Source: Rufibacter sp. XAAS-G3-1 (GTDB lineage Bacteria > Bacteroidota > Bacteroidia > Cytophagales > Hymenobacteraceae). Taken from it: a stretch of DNA of 64,000 nt. Every line of letters begins with the position of its first letter. Position 1 is the stretch's first letter. The stretch spans positions 248,001 through 312,000 of the forward strand of contig NZ_JABFAM010000004.1 of the NCBI RefSeq assembly GCF_013623775.1, written 5' to 3'. The translations under genes were made by a program, and so were the position numbers. Shown piece after piece: positions 1 to 8,840 of the stretch. The notes beneath the pieces were generated by a model. The model saw only the letters and a program-made list of their open reading frames with translations, ran no database searches and was not told the DNA's origin.

Positions 1-818
1 ATGTCTGCATTAGGTTCTGTTTGCTCCAAAGCGGCCTGAAAAGACTCAATGGCTTTGGTGAATTCGCCTAAATACACATAGTTGTTGGCCAGGTTCACAT
101 ACGCCGGGGCCAGGTCTGGCTGAATAAGCGTGGCATATTCATACGCTCCCACGGCCTTCTCGTGGTTACCCAGCCTGCTTTGGGCTAGCCCGAGGTTAAA
201 CCAAGCCATGGCCGAATAGGGATCTTCGTCTACAAACCGTTGGAAGAAAGCAATGACATCGTCGCCCTCGCCGGTGATTTCCAGGCAATACAGCAGTTCC
301 TGAAGCGCTAACTCGTTCTCCATGTTCAGGAGCAGGCTCTTCTTGTAGTACTTCATGGCCGCCTTGAACTTACCCCAACTCTGGTAAGAGAGACCTATGT
401 TGAAATAGATGTCATCCTTTATCTCAGACTGGTCAACGGCCTGCTTGAAACAATCAATGGCTAAAGCGAAATCGCCTTTCTGGTTAAAGATAATGCCTTT
501 GGTTAAGGGAATATCCTCATTGTCTGGCTCCATCTGGGCTACTTCCTCTACTAAATGCAGTGCCTCATCAAAGGCTCCCAGCATGGCCAATACCTGCGCC
601 TTGTCAATCAACAGTTCGGTAGAGAAAGGATATTGCGTAATGCCTACATCACAGGCTTTCAGGGCTTGGCTGTAGTTAAAGCTATTGGCATAATAGTCAA
701 TGATACTCTCGTAATCTGAGAGATCAAAAAATACGGTGGTATTAGCCTCCAGCATGCTTTCAAACCTTTGCACAAGGTCTAGGTCTTCGCTGGAGAAATC
801 TTCAAAATTATCGTTCAT
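1..818 (-). CDS. Tetratricopeptide repeat protein, C-terminus cut by window edge
   Basis: The ATG at 816-818 on the minus strand opens a frame with no stop down to base 3, so the gene continues beyond the window; 272 residues are visible. After an acidic N-terminus (MNDNFEDFSSEDLDL) the protein is a run of 34-residue TPR helices, with typical W/LG/Y and A/P spacing in segments such as IYFNIGLSYQSWGKFKAAM and AWFNLGLAQSRLGNHEKAV. No signal peptide is visible, so it is probably a cytoplasmic scaffold or adaptor. It lies 75 nt downstream of the SDR gene on the same strand and may be cotranscribed with it. TPR proteins have no predictable single function, so none is assigned. Confidence 0.85.
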   Translation of the reverse strand, partial: MNDNFEDFSSEDLDLVQRFESMLEANTTVFFDLSDYESIIDYYANSFNYSQALKACDVGITQYPFSTELLIDKAQVLAMLGAFDEALHLVEEVAQMEPDNEDIPLTKGIIFNQKGDFALAIDCFKQAVDQSEIKDDIYFNIGLSYQSWGKFKAAMKYYKKSLLLNMENELALQELLYCLEITGEGDDVIAFFQRFVDEDPYSAMAWFNLGLAQSRLGNHEKAVGAYEYATLIQPDLAPAYVNLANNYVYLGEFTKAIESFQAALEQTEPNAD

Positions 819-893
819 CTACAAGTAAATCTCAACACGGGCTAAGCAAATAGCCCTTCTCTGTACAACACATTTACCCTGCCAAGAAGTGCC

Positions 894-1868
894 TTAGGTG
901 GTTCTTGTCTTCGCAAGTCCTTCGCAGCTCCAACGCAGGGTATCTTCCAACGGCCGGAACATGATGCCAGTTGCCGCCTTTATTTTTGAATTGGAGTAAA
1001 AGTGTTCCTCTTTCGCAATTCTGGCGGTTTCTTTGGTTATCAACGGCTTCACCCCCGTTAGTTTGCCTCTCACACTTTCCAGCCGCCACACTATTTCGGC
1101 CACCCAGTACGGCACCTTGACAGAGGGGGCCTTTTTACCCATCAACACCGCTACACGCTGGAAGAATTGCTGGTAAGTGGTCTGGTGGGCGTTGATGATG
1201 AAACGTTCGCCCCAATGGTTTCCGTTCATTAAAAGCAGCATGGCCTCTACCACGTCCCGCACGTCTACGAAGTTAGCATACCCCTGCGTATAGAAAGCCC
1301 GCTCGTCTGCAATATATTTGAACAGTTGGGTGCTGCTCCGTCCCAGATCGCCGGGCCCCAGAATAACCGACGGGTTCACAATGACGGCTTGCAGTCCTTC
1401 AGAAATCCCTCTCCAAACCTCCATCTCGGCGTAATGTTTAGAGAACGCATACACTGACCTTTCCGCCGCCGGATCCCACTTCACCTCTTCCTGGATGCGT
1501 TTTTCGCCTCTTTTTCGGTTTATAGCCGCAATGGAGCTGACATGGCACAAACGCACTCCCGGTTTGGCTAGGCAGGCGTCTACTACGTTGGTGGTACCGT
1601 CTACGTTTATCTGCTGAAGCAATGCGGCATCCTGCGGCGCATAGGACACAAAACCGGCGCAATGGTAGACTTCCTCCACTTCCTGCACCAACGACCTGAG
1701 CAACAGCGTATCCAGGATGTCTCCGGCTACCCACTGTAAATTTGGATGGGCCAGTTCCGAAACAGTCTTTCTATAGATTGCCGTTACGGCGCAGCCTTCC
1801 TCCAGCAGACGCTGCAAAAGAAAATGGCCTAGAAGGCCACTACCACCGGTTACCAGTACGTGTTTCAA
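894..1868 (-). CDS. NAD(P)-dependent SDR epimerase/dehydratase family protein
   Basis: 324 residues, extended short-chain dehydrogenase type. The Rossmann motif TGGSGLLG is at residues 7-14. The catalytic set is Ser111/112 (CHVSSIAA) and Tyr140-x3-Lys144 (YAFSK). A DIL segment near residue 50 fits the adenine-contact site. The family acts on nucleotide sugars, flavonoid-like or steroid-like substrates, and the sequence does not fix the substrate. It begins 19 nt after the CpsB-type phosphatase stop on the same strand, so a role in making or modifying the exported polysaccharide is possible. Related proteins are often annotated as NAD-dependent epimerases without proven substrate. The start is supported because the nucleotide-binding strand begins at residue 3. 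Confidence 0.85.
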   Translation of the reverse strand: MKHVLVTGGSGLLGHFLLQRLLEEGCAVTAIYRKTVSELAHPNLQWVAGDILDTLLLRSLVQEVEEVYHCAGFVSYAPQDAALLQQINVDGTTNVVDACLAKPGVRLCHVSSIAAINRKRGEKRIQEEVKWDPAAERSVYAFSKHYAEMEVWRGISEGLQAVIVNPSVILGPGDLGRSSTQLFKYIADERAFYTQGYANFVDVRDVVEAMLLLMNGNHWGERFIINAHQTTYQQFFQRVAVLMGKKAPSVKVPYWVAEIVWRLESVRGKLTGVKPLITKETARIAKEEHFYSNSKIKAATGIMFRPLEDTLRWSCEGLAKTRTT

Positions 1869-1887
1869 AGGAGGTTTCTGCTTAGGA

Positions 1888-2640
1888 TTATAGGGTAGCG
1901 TTTAAAAGCGGCAATTTAAGTGCTTCCTGGAACAAAGGCTCTTTTACCACTTTCTCCAGCACCGCAATGTGCTTCATGGAGTGGGTATCGGTGCCCAGGA
2001 ACTCAACTGCCTTTCTTTTGATGAGTTGGCGGGCTACTTCTTTGGCCTGCTTGGAATAATACCCGGCTAATGAATTGGCGTTCACCTGAAACAACACCCC
2101 CGTTTCTCTTAAAGACATGAGCGCCTCTACCCGGCCATAAAAGTACGTGTACCGCTCAGGATGTGCCAACACCGGGGTATATCCAGCAGCCTGCGTAGCG
2201 AAGATCACTTGCCTGAGATGGGCGGGCTCGTTCATGTAAGAGGTCTCCATTAAAAGAAACTTACGTTCCCCGCCAAAGGTCAAAAGCTCTTCGCCATTCT
2301 CTACTTTAGAGAAAAACCATTCATCCAGGTAATATTCTGCTGCGCAGGAAAGCTCCATTTCAAAACCACGCGCGGTAGCCGCCCCTTGCACTTCCTGTAG
2401 TTTTGCCCTGATCGTTTCTGGGGTGTTTTTGTAAAAATCGCCCATAATGTGGGGAGTCATGCACAGCTTTCTGAAACCCAGGGCTTGGAGGGCTTCCAGA
2501 AGTTGCATGGACTCTTCCAGGGTGACGGCCCCATCATCTAGCCCGGGCAGTAGGTGCGAGTGCATATCCGCCTGCAAGTTGGCAAAAGAAGAGATTGCTG
2601 GCTCGTTCTTACCCCAGAGTTTACGAAGGCTATCCCACAT
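1888..2640 (-). CDS. CpsB/CapC/YwqE-type protein-tyrosine phosphatase (PHP fold)
   Basis: 250 residues. The N-terminal metal-binding signature HSHLLPGLDDG (His27, His29, Asp35, Asp36) is the hallmark of PHP-fold bacterial tyrosine phosphatases. Further metal or active-site candidates occur in TPHIMGDFY, LAHPERYTYF and FLGTDTHSMKH. These manganese-dependent enzymes dephosphorylate the tyrosine-rich tail of BY-kinases and so set chain length or export of capsule and exopolysaccharide. The gene starts only 5 nt after the stop of the Wzc-like kinase, its expected substrate, which strongly supports this role. It is cytoplasmic, with no signal peptide. The length is normal for the family. Confidence 0.93.
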   Translation of the reverse strand: MWDSLRKLWGKNEPAISSFANLQADMHSHLLPGLDDGAVTLEESMQLLEALQALGFRKLCMTPHIMGDFYKNTPETIRAKLQEVQGAATARGFEMELSCAAEYYLDEWFFSKVENGEELLTFGGERKFLLMETSYMNEPAHLRQVIFATQAAGYTPVLAHPERYTYFYGRVEALMSLRETGVLFQVNANSLAGYYSKQAKEVARQLIKRKAVEFLGTDTHSMKHIAVLEKVVKEPLFQEALKLPLLNATL

Positions 2641-2645
2641 AGATC

Positions 2646-5078
2646 CTATTTAAAGATAGACTTCAATTTATTTCCAACGGAAGGCTTTTCTTCTTCATCG
2701 TAGTATCCTTGCCCGTAGCCATAGCCGTAGCCATACCCGTAACCGTAGCCATACATATTTCCACCGTTAACATCGTTCAAGATGGCGGCCATGTTTGAAA
2801 GATGGTTGGTGCGCACCAATTTATCAATGCCCTTTAAGAAGGCCTTTTTAGAATAATTGGCCCGAACGATGTACAAAGGAATGTCTGCTTTGCGCATGAT
2901 CAGAACCCCGTCCGTGACCAAACCAACCGGCGGGCTATCTACCAGAATGATGTCATAGATTTGGTGCAGTTCCTCTAAAACACTGTCAAAACGGCCACCC
3001 ATGATCAACTCAGACGGGTTGGGGGGGGTTGGCCCCGCAGAGATAAAATCTAAGTCAGGGATTGTGGTGTTCTGCACGCTTTCCACCACTGAATGCTTGT
3101 CAATCAGGATGGTGCTCATTCCCTTCGCATTGTCCCCGTCTAAGGCGATGTGCACTTTAGGCTTGCGCATGTCCAAATCAAGGATAACCACTTTCAACCC
3201 AGACATGGCAATAATCCCGCCCAGGTTTACCGCCACAAAGGTTTTCCCCTCTCCGCTTATGGTGGAGGTAACGGAGATAATCCTTTTCTTCTTAGAGGCA
3301 CTCATGAACTCCAGGTTGGTTCTTACAGAACGAATGGATTCACTTAGAGCCGACTTTGGGTTCTGATTCACCACCAACTTGGAGAAAGGCATCTTCTGCT
3401 TGTCATAGGACGGCACCACGCCTAGCACAGGAATGGAAGTATTTCGCTCCAACTCCCTCACATTGGTCACCGTATCATGCATCAGATACCGAGATGCAAT
3501 CAAACCAACACCCAGGAACAAGCCCCCGGCAATGCCTATGGCGTAGATGATGAACGTGTTAGGGGAGATAGGGCTTTCTTCCCCGGGCAGGCTGGCTGGG
3601 GACAGGATCTGAAAGTCTGGCGTTGTCCCGGCCATGGCGATGCCGTACTCCACCCGTCTGTTCAGGATCTGGGTGAAGAAGCTTTCATAGAGCCCGAAGA
3701 TACGCTCCAGCCGGGCCCGCTCTGTTTCCTTGGAAGGAGCCTGTAGAATCTTGCCGGTAAGCTCCGCCTGGTTTCTGTCAATGTTCTCAATCTTAGTCTG
3801 AACCAGTGCTCTGCTGCTGCTGACAATAGCGTTTATTCTACTTTGAGCAAGACTTAACTGATCTTCCACTAACGCATCAGAAAGGGTATTGCCTCTGCTG
3901 GTCTTGCTCGTTGTTCTTTGCCGGGCCTGTAAATAGCTAAGCTCAGATAATTGTTCCGCTAACTGAGGGTCTTGGTTTTCCTGCCCCTGCAGCCCGGTTA
4001 CAATCAGAGCCAAATCCTCATTCCGCTGCACCTTGCCCTGAATTGTATTCAAAAGCGATAACTGGAACCGTAGTTCCAGCTTCTCTTTCTCTAATTCCTG
4101 CACCTGGGACAGCGCTTCCTGGAGGTTAGACTTGATATCATACGACTTGTTCTGCCTTACAAACCGCTCAATGTCATTCTCAGCCTTTCTGAGGCTGTCT
4201 TCTGTTTCCTTTAATTGCTCATTCAAGAAACTAAGAGTCTGTCTACTGGCCTGATTGCTGCGCTCAAGTTTATGCTGCAGGTAAACTGCATCAATATTAT
4301 TGACAATATCATGGGCTTTGAACCTATTGAAATCCTTGAATGAAATCTGGATGGTCTTGGACTCTGGGTTAAGGATAGCGGTGGTTAGATTCTCATCAAT
4401 GTACCTTTTCAGATACCCGTTGCTATGCACAATGAAGTAATAGGTTTCCCCTACCTGGGCACCGCCAAACGAAGGGGAAGTATTGACCGTGATGTGGTTG
4501 TCAGAAAGCCGTAAAGGAGCACCCACTGAATGGGTTGTACGGTTTCCTTCTTTGCCTAGCGCTATCTCAAATTTACTTGGGGAAGTAAACGTCACGTAGA
4601 TCTTCTGATCGTATAAGCTGAAGCTGGCAGTGTCATACGTCACGGAGAAGGGGCTGTCTTTGTACAGCTCCGCATCCAGCACGCGCGCTTCTACATAATA
4701 GCTTACCTGCAAGGGCATTGTCCCCTTTAGTCTTTCATACACAATGTTAGACTTAATCAGGTCTACTTCGCCTTGCAGCTTTCCAATACCAGACTCTACT
4801 TTCAGGCCATTGTTCTCCAGTCCAAGAACCCCTGCTTCAGACTGCTCGTCTAACTTAATGGTAGACGAAGATTCATATACTTTTTTGGTGTACCTTAAAT
4901 AAAGGTAAGAGGCAGACACGCCCAAGATGATCAGCAATATTACCCATGGAATGCTACGCCGAACTACATGTAAAAGAGTGACGAAATCAATGCTTGTGCC
5001 GCCATCATCCTCTTCCTCTTCAACACTACCCAAACGATGATCCAGTTCATCCAGATCATTGGCTGTTTTTACACTCAT
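2646..5078 (-). CDS. Wzc-like polysaccharide co-polymerase / BY-tyrosine kinase
   Basis: 810 residues. The order is a cytoplasmic N-terminus, TM1 (about 38-60), a periplasmic Wzz/GNVR region with long coiled coils (about 270-470), TM2 (about 510-530), then a cytoplasmic kinase domain. The kinase has Walker A SGEGKT (608-613), Walker A' LDLDMRKP (633-640) and Walker B ILVDSPP (711-717). The tail holds seven Tyr-Gly pairs followed by QGYYDEEE (about 776-797), the expected autophosphorylation cluster. Such proteins control polymer length and export with a Wza channel. The gene lies 4 nt after the Wza-like gene and 5 nt before its phosphatase, giving the classic trio. The Tyr-Gly tail is encoded by a near hexanucleotide repeat that could slip. 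Confidence 0.95.
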   Translation of the reverse strand: MSVKTANDLDELDHRLGSVEEEEDDGGTSIDFVTLLHVVRRSIPWVILLIILGVSASYLYLRYTKKVYESSSTIKLDEQSEAGVLGLENNGLKVESGIGKLQGEVDLIKSNIVYERLKGTMPLQVSYYVEARVLDAELYKDSPFSVTYDTASFSLYDQKIYVTFTSPSKFEIALGKEGNRTTHSVGAPLRLSDNHITVNTSPSFGGAQVGETYYFIVHSNGYLKRYIDENLTTAILNPESKTIQISFKDFNRFKAHDIVNNIDAVYLQHKLERSNQASRQTLSFLNEQLKETEDSLRKAENDIERFVRQNKSYDIKSNLQEALSQVQELEKEKLELRFQLSLLNTIQGKVQRNEDLALIVTGLQGQENQDPQLAEQLSELSYLQARQRTTSKTSRGNTLSDALVEDQLSLAQSRINAIVSSSRALVQTKIENIDRNQAELTGKILQAPSKETERARLERIFGLYESFFTQILNRRVEYGIAMAGTTPDFQILSPASLPGEESPISPNTFIIYAIGIAGGLFLGVGLIASRYLMHDTVTNVRELERNTSIPVLGVVPSYDKQKMPFSKLVVNQNPKSALSESIRSVRTNLEFMSASKKKRIISVTSTISGEGKTFVAVNLGGIIAMSGLKVVILDLDMRKPKVHIALDGDNAKGMSTILIDKHSVVESVQNTTIPDLDFISAGPTPPNPSELIMGGRFDSVLEELHQIYDIILVDSPPVGLVTDGVLIMRKADIPLYIVRANYSKKAFLKGIDKLVRTNHLSNMAAILNDVNGGNMYGYGYGYGYGYGYGQGYYDEEEKPSVGNKLKSIFK

Positions 5079-5082
5079 GGAA

Positions 5083-5958
5083 CTACTCTGAAATTATATT
5101 TCTGATAACGATATAGGAGGTGAGCACATTTGAAACAGCACCTATTACGGTTAAAACATCCCTAAGAGACTCATTGAACACCCTTTTAACGGGCTCCACA
5201 TAAATGACGTCATTGGGCTGAACCCTAAGGCTGGCTTTCTGCAAACCGGCAATGGTAGAGAGATCAATCACATGCACAATAGGTTTGTCTGTGGCAATGT
5301 CTCTTATCAATCTAATATTCTGGGCTTTCCCGTCTTCTGGGATACCTCCGGCTAACGCCAGAACTTCCACCACATTAATGTTTTCGTTTGTAAGCGGAAT
5401 CACACTTCCTCCCGTAGCCCCCAGCACCACCACTCTCCTACTAACTACTTGAGAATAAACATAGGTGTCTCTATAATAAGTTTCAAATTGGCTTTGGAAG
5501 ACGCTGTCTGCTTGTGCTACTGTCAATCCCTGCACTTGCACAAACCCAATCATAGGCACTTTCACCTCGCCATTGGGCAGCACAGTATACTCCTGCCCGT
5601 ATTGCTGCTGCTGTTGTCCGCCTTGCTGATAGGTATTATTGGTCTGCCCTGCTCTGTTCCCCCGGTTCGCGCCGCCGCCAGTTATATTACCGCCAGACCC
5701 TAATTCCTGCCGCAAGAAGCTGTTAGGATCAATTAATATCTCTCCTTTATTGGTATAAATTCTAATGTTCAGAACATCATTAGGTTGAATTCTGTAGTTA
5801 CGCCCAGCCTCTGCCATAGAAGCCCGAAGCAAATCAGCGTTTACATCACCATCTGTCCTGAACATCACGTTCTGCCGGTAAACATTACAGGAACTCAATT
5901 GCGAGACCCCAATCAAAAGAAACAGATAGAAAAAAGATTTGCGTAAGGCAGAAGACAT
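5083..5958 (-). CDS. Wza-like polysaccharide export outer-membrane lipoprotein (SLBB)
   Basis: The frame is open from 6000, but the ATG at 5958 gives the better start: MSSALRKSFFYLFLLIGVSQLSSC is a short lipoprotein signal with Cys24 as the lipidated residue. The mature part has a Poly_export domain (YRIQPNDVLNIRIYTNKGE) and an SLBB region (VVVLGATGGSVIPL, VVEVLALAGGIPEDGKAQNI). The C-terminus ends in a hydrophobic segment (about residues 265-289) suited to outer-membrane insertion. A Gln/Gly/Asn-rich insert (about residues 90-130) breaks the first domain. It should form the outer-membrane channel for the polymer handled by the downstream Wzc-like kinase, 4 nt away. The 14 extra codons upstream would add a second hydrophobic start and are probably not translated. 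Confidence 0.92.
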   Translation of the reverse strand: MSSALRKSFFYLFLLIGVSQLSSCNVYRQNVMFRTDGDVNADLLRASMAEAGRNYRIQPNDVLNIRIYTNKGEILIDPNSFLRQELGSGGNITGGGANRGNRAGQTNNTYQQGGQQQQQYGQEYTVLPNGEVKVPMIGFVQVQGLTVAQADSVFQSQFETYYRDTYVYSQVVSRRVVVLGATGGSVIPLTNENINVVEVLALAGGIPEDGKAQNIRLIRDIATDKPIVHVIDLSTIAGLQKASLRVQPNDVIYVEPVKRVFNESLRDVLTVIGAVSNVLTSYIVIRNIISE

Positions 5959-6000
5959 ACTTAACAGAAGAGCCTTGATTAGAAATAAACACCTGAACAT

Positions 6001-6444
6001 TACCTGGGCTATGTACAGATAAAGCTAACTACAAAGTAAGGCAAAAGTAATGGCTACGCCAAAAACCAGAAGGCAAGGAATTGAGTTACCCATGCAAACA
6101 CCTCACTCGTTCCCCTAAACGCAGGCATTGAAATATACTTGTAGTAAGCACGGTCTTTGAGAGCCTCTGCTTGTACCGCCGTTTTTAGGCTACTTTTATG
6201 AAAACACGCCAAAAACAAAAGGTTTGTCTGTGCACTGGCACAAGCACCCGCTTGCACCGCCGTTTTTAGGCTATTTTCATGAAAACAGGCCGAAAACCCA
6301 AACCGCTCCTAATGGAAGCAGGACTAATTCAGAAGCTACACAGATAGAAGAAACTTCCCAACCAAAACCCCTAACATACGTTAGGTAGGAAGTTATTTTT
6401 CTGCTAATTTTATGGAAAATTGACTTAAGAAAACAGACTCCTAT
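6001..6444. other. Divergent intergenic gap with one composite repeat
   Basis: 444 bp between two divergently transcribed genes. It contains the composite repeat at 6170-6297. The short open frame at 6054-6257 on the minus strand is made largely of repeat sequence and shows no protein character. I found no convincing promoter match for either flanking gene. Confidence 0.6.
6170..6297. repeat. Composite repeat A, copy 1 (two palindromes)
   Basis: Two copies of the dispersed palindrome (6181-6216 and 6262-6297, both beginning GTTTTTAGGCTA and pairing with GAAAACA(C/G)GCC) are separated by a spacer holding GGTTTGTCTGTGCACTGG and a degenerate CAAGC/GCTTG hairpin. The same arrangement with similar spacer words recurs at 36138-36269. 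The leading words CTTGTACCGCC (6170) and CTTGCACCGCC (6251) show that the unit also contains an internal direct repeat. Confidence 0.8.
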
Positions 6445-7584
6445 ATGCAACTTACCTACAATGAGAATCAGCAAATGATTGCGGACATGATCCGTGACTT
6501 TGGTGCCAAGTCCATAAAACCTGCCATGATGAAATGGGACGAGTCTCAGGAATTCCCCGTTCACGTGTTTAAGCAATTAGGTGAACTGGGGCTTATGGGC
6601 GTGCTGGTGCCGCAAGAATACGGTGGGTCTGGCTTTGGATACCTGGAATATGTGACGGCCATTGCCGAGTTGTCTAAGATAGATGGCTCTATTGGTTTGT
6701 CTATGGCGGCCCATAACTCTTTGTGCACCGGCCATATCCTACAGTTCGGCAGTGAAGAACAAAAAAGAAAGTGGCTGCCTAAGTTAGCGACCGCTGAGTG
6801 GATTGGGGCCTGGGGTCTCACCGAACCTAATACCGGGTCAGACGCGGGTAACATGCGTACGGTAGCAGTAAGAGACGGAGACCATTGGGTTCTAAACGGC
6901 GCCAAAAACTTTATCACCCACGGAAAATCCAGCAACATTGCCGTGGTGATTGCCAGAACCGGCGAAGTAGGCGATTCGCACGGCATGACGGCGTTTGTTA
7001 TTGAGAAACCCACTCAAGGTTTTTCGGCGGGCCGAAAGGAAGACAAACTGGGGATGCGCGCCTCTGAGACTACGGAATTAATCTTTGAAGATTGCCGGGT
7101 ACCCCATGAGAACATCTTAGGCAACGTAGGCGAAGGGTTTATCCAGTCCATGAAAGTGCTGGACGGAGGACGTATTTCCATTGCCGCGTTGAGCTTAGGA
7201 ATAGCGCAGGGTGCGTACGAAGCCGCTTTGGCCTATGCAAAGGAACGCCAGCAGTTCAACAAACCTATTGCTCAGTTCCAGGGCATTGCCTTTAAACTAG
7301 CTGACATGGCCACCGAGATTGAGGCCGCGGCCTTGCTTACCTACCGGGCCGCCGCTATGAAAAACCGGGGCGAAAACGTAACCAAAGAGTCGGCGATGGC
7401 TAAACTATACGCTTCTGAGGTGTGCGTGCGGGCAGCAAACGAAGGGGTTCAGATTTTTGGCGGGTACGGCTATACCAAAGATTATCCGGCTGAGAAATAC
7501 TACCGTGACTCAAAACTTTGCACCATTGGCGAAGGAACTTCAGAAATCCAGAAACTTGTTATCTCCAGAGCAGTATTAAAATAA
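6445..7584 (+). CDS. Acyl-CoA dehydrogenase, short/branched or butyryl type
   Basis: 379 residues, the usual length for soluble short/medium-chain acyl-CoA dehydrogenases. The FAD and substrate signatures are present: AWGLTEPNTGSDAGNMRT in the middle domain and QIFGGYGYTKDYPAEKYYRD in the C-terminal helical domain. The catalytic base is Glu363, just before GTSEIQ. The enzyme oxidises acyl-CoA to trans-2-enoyl-CoA and passes electrons to an electron-transfer flavoprotein. Chain-length preference cannot be fixed from sequence alone; short-chain or branched substrates fit best. It is the first of a plus-strand group but is separated from rpsU by that gene's own promoter. No signal peptide; cytoplasmic. 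Confidence 0.93.
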   Translation: MQLTYNENQQMIADMIRDFGAKSIKPAMMKWDESQEFPVHVFKQLGELGLMGVLVPQEYGGSGFGYLEYVTAIAELSKIDGSIGLSMAAHNSLCTGHILQFGSEEQKRKWLPKLATAEWIGAWGLTEPNTGSDAGNMRTVAVRDGDHWVLNGAKNFITHGKSSNIAVVIARTGEVGDSHGMTAFVIEKPTQGFSAGRKEDKLGMRASETTELIFEDCRVPHENILGNVGEGFIQSMKVLDGGRISIAALSLGIAQGAYEAALAYAKERQQFNKPIAQFQGIAFKLADMATEIEAAALLTYRAAAMKNRGENVTKESAMAKLYASEVCVRAANEGVQIFGGYGYTKDYPAEKYYRDSKLCTIGEGTSEIQKLVISRAVLK

Positions 7585-7597
7585 TTAGGGAAAGGTA

Positions 7598-7628
7598 TTG
7601 ACTTGGAGTATAATTGTAAATACCTTTG
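7598..7628 (+). promoter_or_regulatory. Bacteroidota-type promoter of rpsU
   Basis: TTG at 7598-7600, then 20 nt, then TACCTTTG at 7621-7628. This matches the Bacteroidota consensus (TTG or TTTG, 19-21 nt, TAnnTTTG). It sits 40 nt before the rpsU ATG and starts 14 nt after the acyl-CoA dehydrogenase stop, so rpsU and the genes behind it can be transcribed independently. Confidence 0.75.
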
Positions 7629-7667
7629 CAATCCTTAAAACAACTGACTTTAAAATCAATCTATTAT

Positions 7668-7862
7668 ATGATCATCATCAACGTAAAGGATAACGAGTCT
7701 GTAGACAAAGCCTTAAAAAGATTCAAAAAGAAATTCGAGAGAACTGGTGTCTTGAAACAATTACGCGCTAGAACTTTCTTCCAGAAGCCTTCTGTGTCTA
7801 AAAGAAAGCAGAAAGAGAGAGCCATCTACAAGCAACAATTGTTCGCCAACGACAACTACTAG
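7668..7862 (+). CDS. rpsU: 30S ribosomal protein S21
   Basis: 64 residues starting MIIINVKDNESVDKALKRF, the expected bS21 N-terminus. The in-frame ATG at 7626 would add 14 residues and lies inside the promoter -7 element, so the 7668 start is chosen. The protein is very basic, with the KRFKKKFERTGVL and KPSVSKRKQKERA stretches that bind 16S rRNA near the anti-Shine-Dalgarno region of the 30S platform. In Bacteroidota the gene often precedes a Xer recombinase and hpf, as it does here. Confidence 0.97.
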   Translation: MIIINVKDNESVDKALKRFKKKFERTGVLKQLRARTFFQKPSVSKRKQKERAIYKQQLFANDNY

Positions 7863-7936
7863 TCTTTATCCCTAGAATTTACGTGGTAATTCCATAAATT
7901 AGTGCGTACCGCTTACCAGCGGCTACTTACTAGTTT

Positions 7937-8815
7937 ATGGAATTATTTTTTAAGTACCTCCAGTACGAGAAGCGCTTCAGCCCGCACACCATTACCTCGT
8001 ACCAGACAGATCTTCAGCAGTTCAAAGAGTACCTACAGGAGGTGTATGAACTGGAAGACATTCAGGCGGCAGACCATGCCATCATCAGGTCTTGGGTGGT
8101 TACTCTAGTCCAGAAGGATCTGGACAGCCGTACCATTACCCGTAAAATTGCCTCTTTACGCTCCTACTTTCGTTTTCTGGTACAACGCGGCGTGCTGGAA
8201 AGCAACCCCACCGTTCGCATCAAAGCACCTAAATTAGCCAAGAAGCTGCCGGCCTTCCTTCCGGAGGAGGCTTTCACCCAAATCTTGGATCAAAGCGAGT
8301 TTTCTGCTGATTTCAAAGGCCAACGGGAAAAATTGATCCTTGAACTGCTGTATGGCACAGGCATGCGCTTAGCAGAATTAACCAACCTGAAACTAGGGGA
8401 TATCAATCTCTCTGCCAGCACCTTGAAAGTGTTAGGCAAGGGCAACAAAGAGCGTATCCTGCCTTTGAACCCTTCCTTGGTACAGGCACTGACCCTCTAC
8501 TTACAGGCAAGACGGGCTACTTTTCCTAATAACAATTCTCCTTTTCTCTTCGTTACGGATAAAGAGGCTCCCCTCTACCCCAAGTATGTATACCGGGTGG
8601 TCACCAAGTACATGAGTTCTGTGTCTACTGCCATCAAGAACAGTCCGCACGTACTCCGTCACTCGTTTGCCACCCATCTATTGAACAGAGGGGCAGATCT
8701 GGGCGCCATCAAAGAGTTGCTGGGCCACTCCAGTTTGGCGGCCACGCAGGTCTATACCCATAATTCCATTGAAAAACTTAAAGCCGTCTTTGAGAAAGCT
8801 CATCCCAAAGCGTAA
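7937..8815 (+). CDS. xerC: Xer-type tyrosine recombinase (housekeeping)
   Basis: 292 residues. The N-terminal SAM-like DNA-binding domain (about 1-90) is followed by the catalytic domain with the full tyrosine-recombinase set: Arg144 (GTGMRLAEL), Lys168/171 (VLGKGNKER), His238 and Arg241 (HVLRHS), His264 (LLGHSS) and the nucleophile Tyr273 (VYTHN). Length and motifs fit XerC/XerD, which resolve chromosome dimers at dif, rather than a phage integrase. The position between rpsU and hpf is the conserved Bacteroidota chromosomal setting. Whether this paralogue is XerC or XerD cannot be decided from one sequence. No dif site was recognised nearby. Confidence 0.92.
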   Translation: MELFFKYLQYEKRFSPHTITSYQTDLQQFKEYLQEVYELEDIQAADHAIIRSWVVTLVQKDLDSRTITRKIASLRSYFRFLVQRGVLESNPTVRIKAPKLAKKLPAFLPEEAFTQILDQSEFSADFKGQREKLILELLYGTGMRLAELTNLKLGDINLSASTLKVLGKGNKERILPLNPSLVQALTLYLQARRATFPNNNSPFLFVTDKEAPLYPKYVYRVVTKYMSSVSTAIKNSPHVLRHSFATHLLNRGADLGAIKELLGHSSLAATQVYTHNSIEKLKAVFEKAHPKA

Positions 8816-8840
8816 TTCGTAACACCTAAAGAAGTAAACT

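Noticed and set aside
6054-6257. Open frame of 67 codons on the minus strand
   Set aside because: It consists largely of composite repeat sequence and has no protein features.
6170-6297. CRISPR array
   Set aside because: There are only two repeat units, each palindromic and imperfect; spacing is not regular and no cas genes are present.
7937-8815. Mobile-element or phage integrase
   Set aside because: The Xer protein sits in the conserved rpsU-xer-hpf housekeeping context, with no attachment site, phage gene or compositional break.
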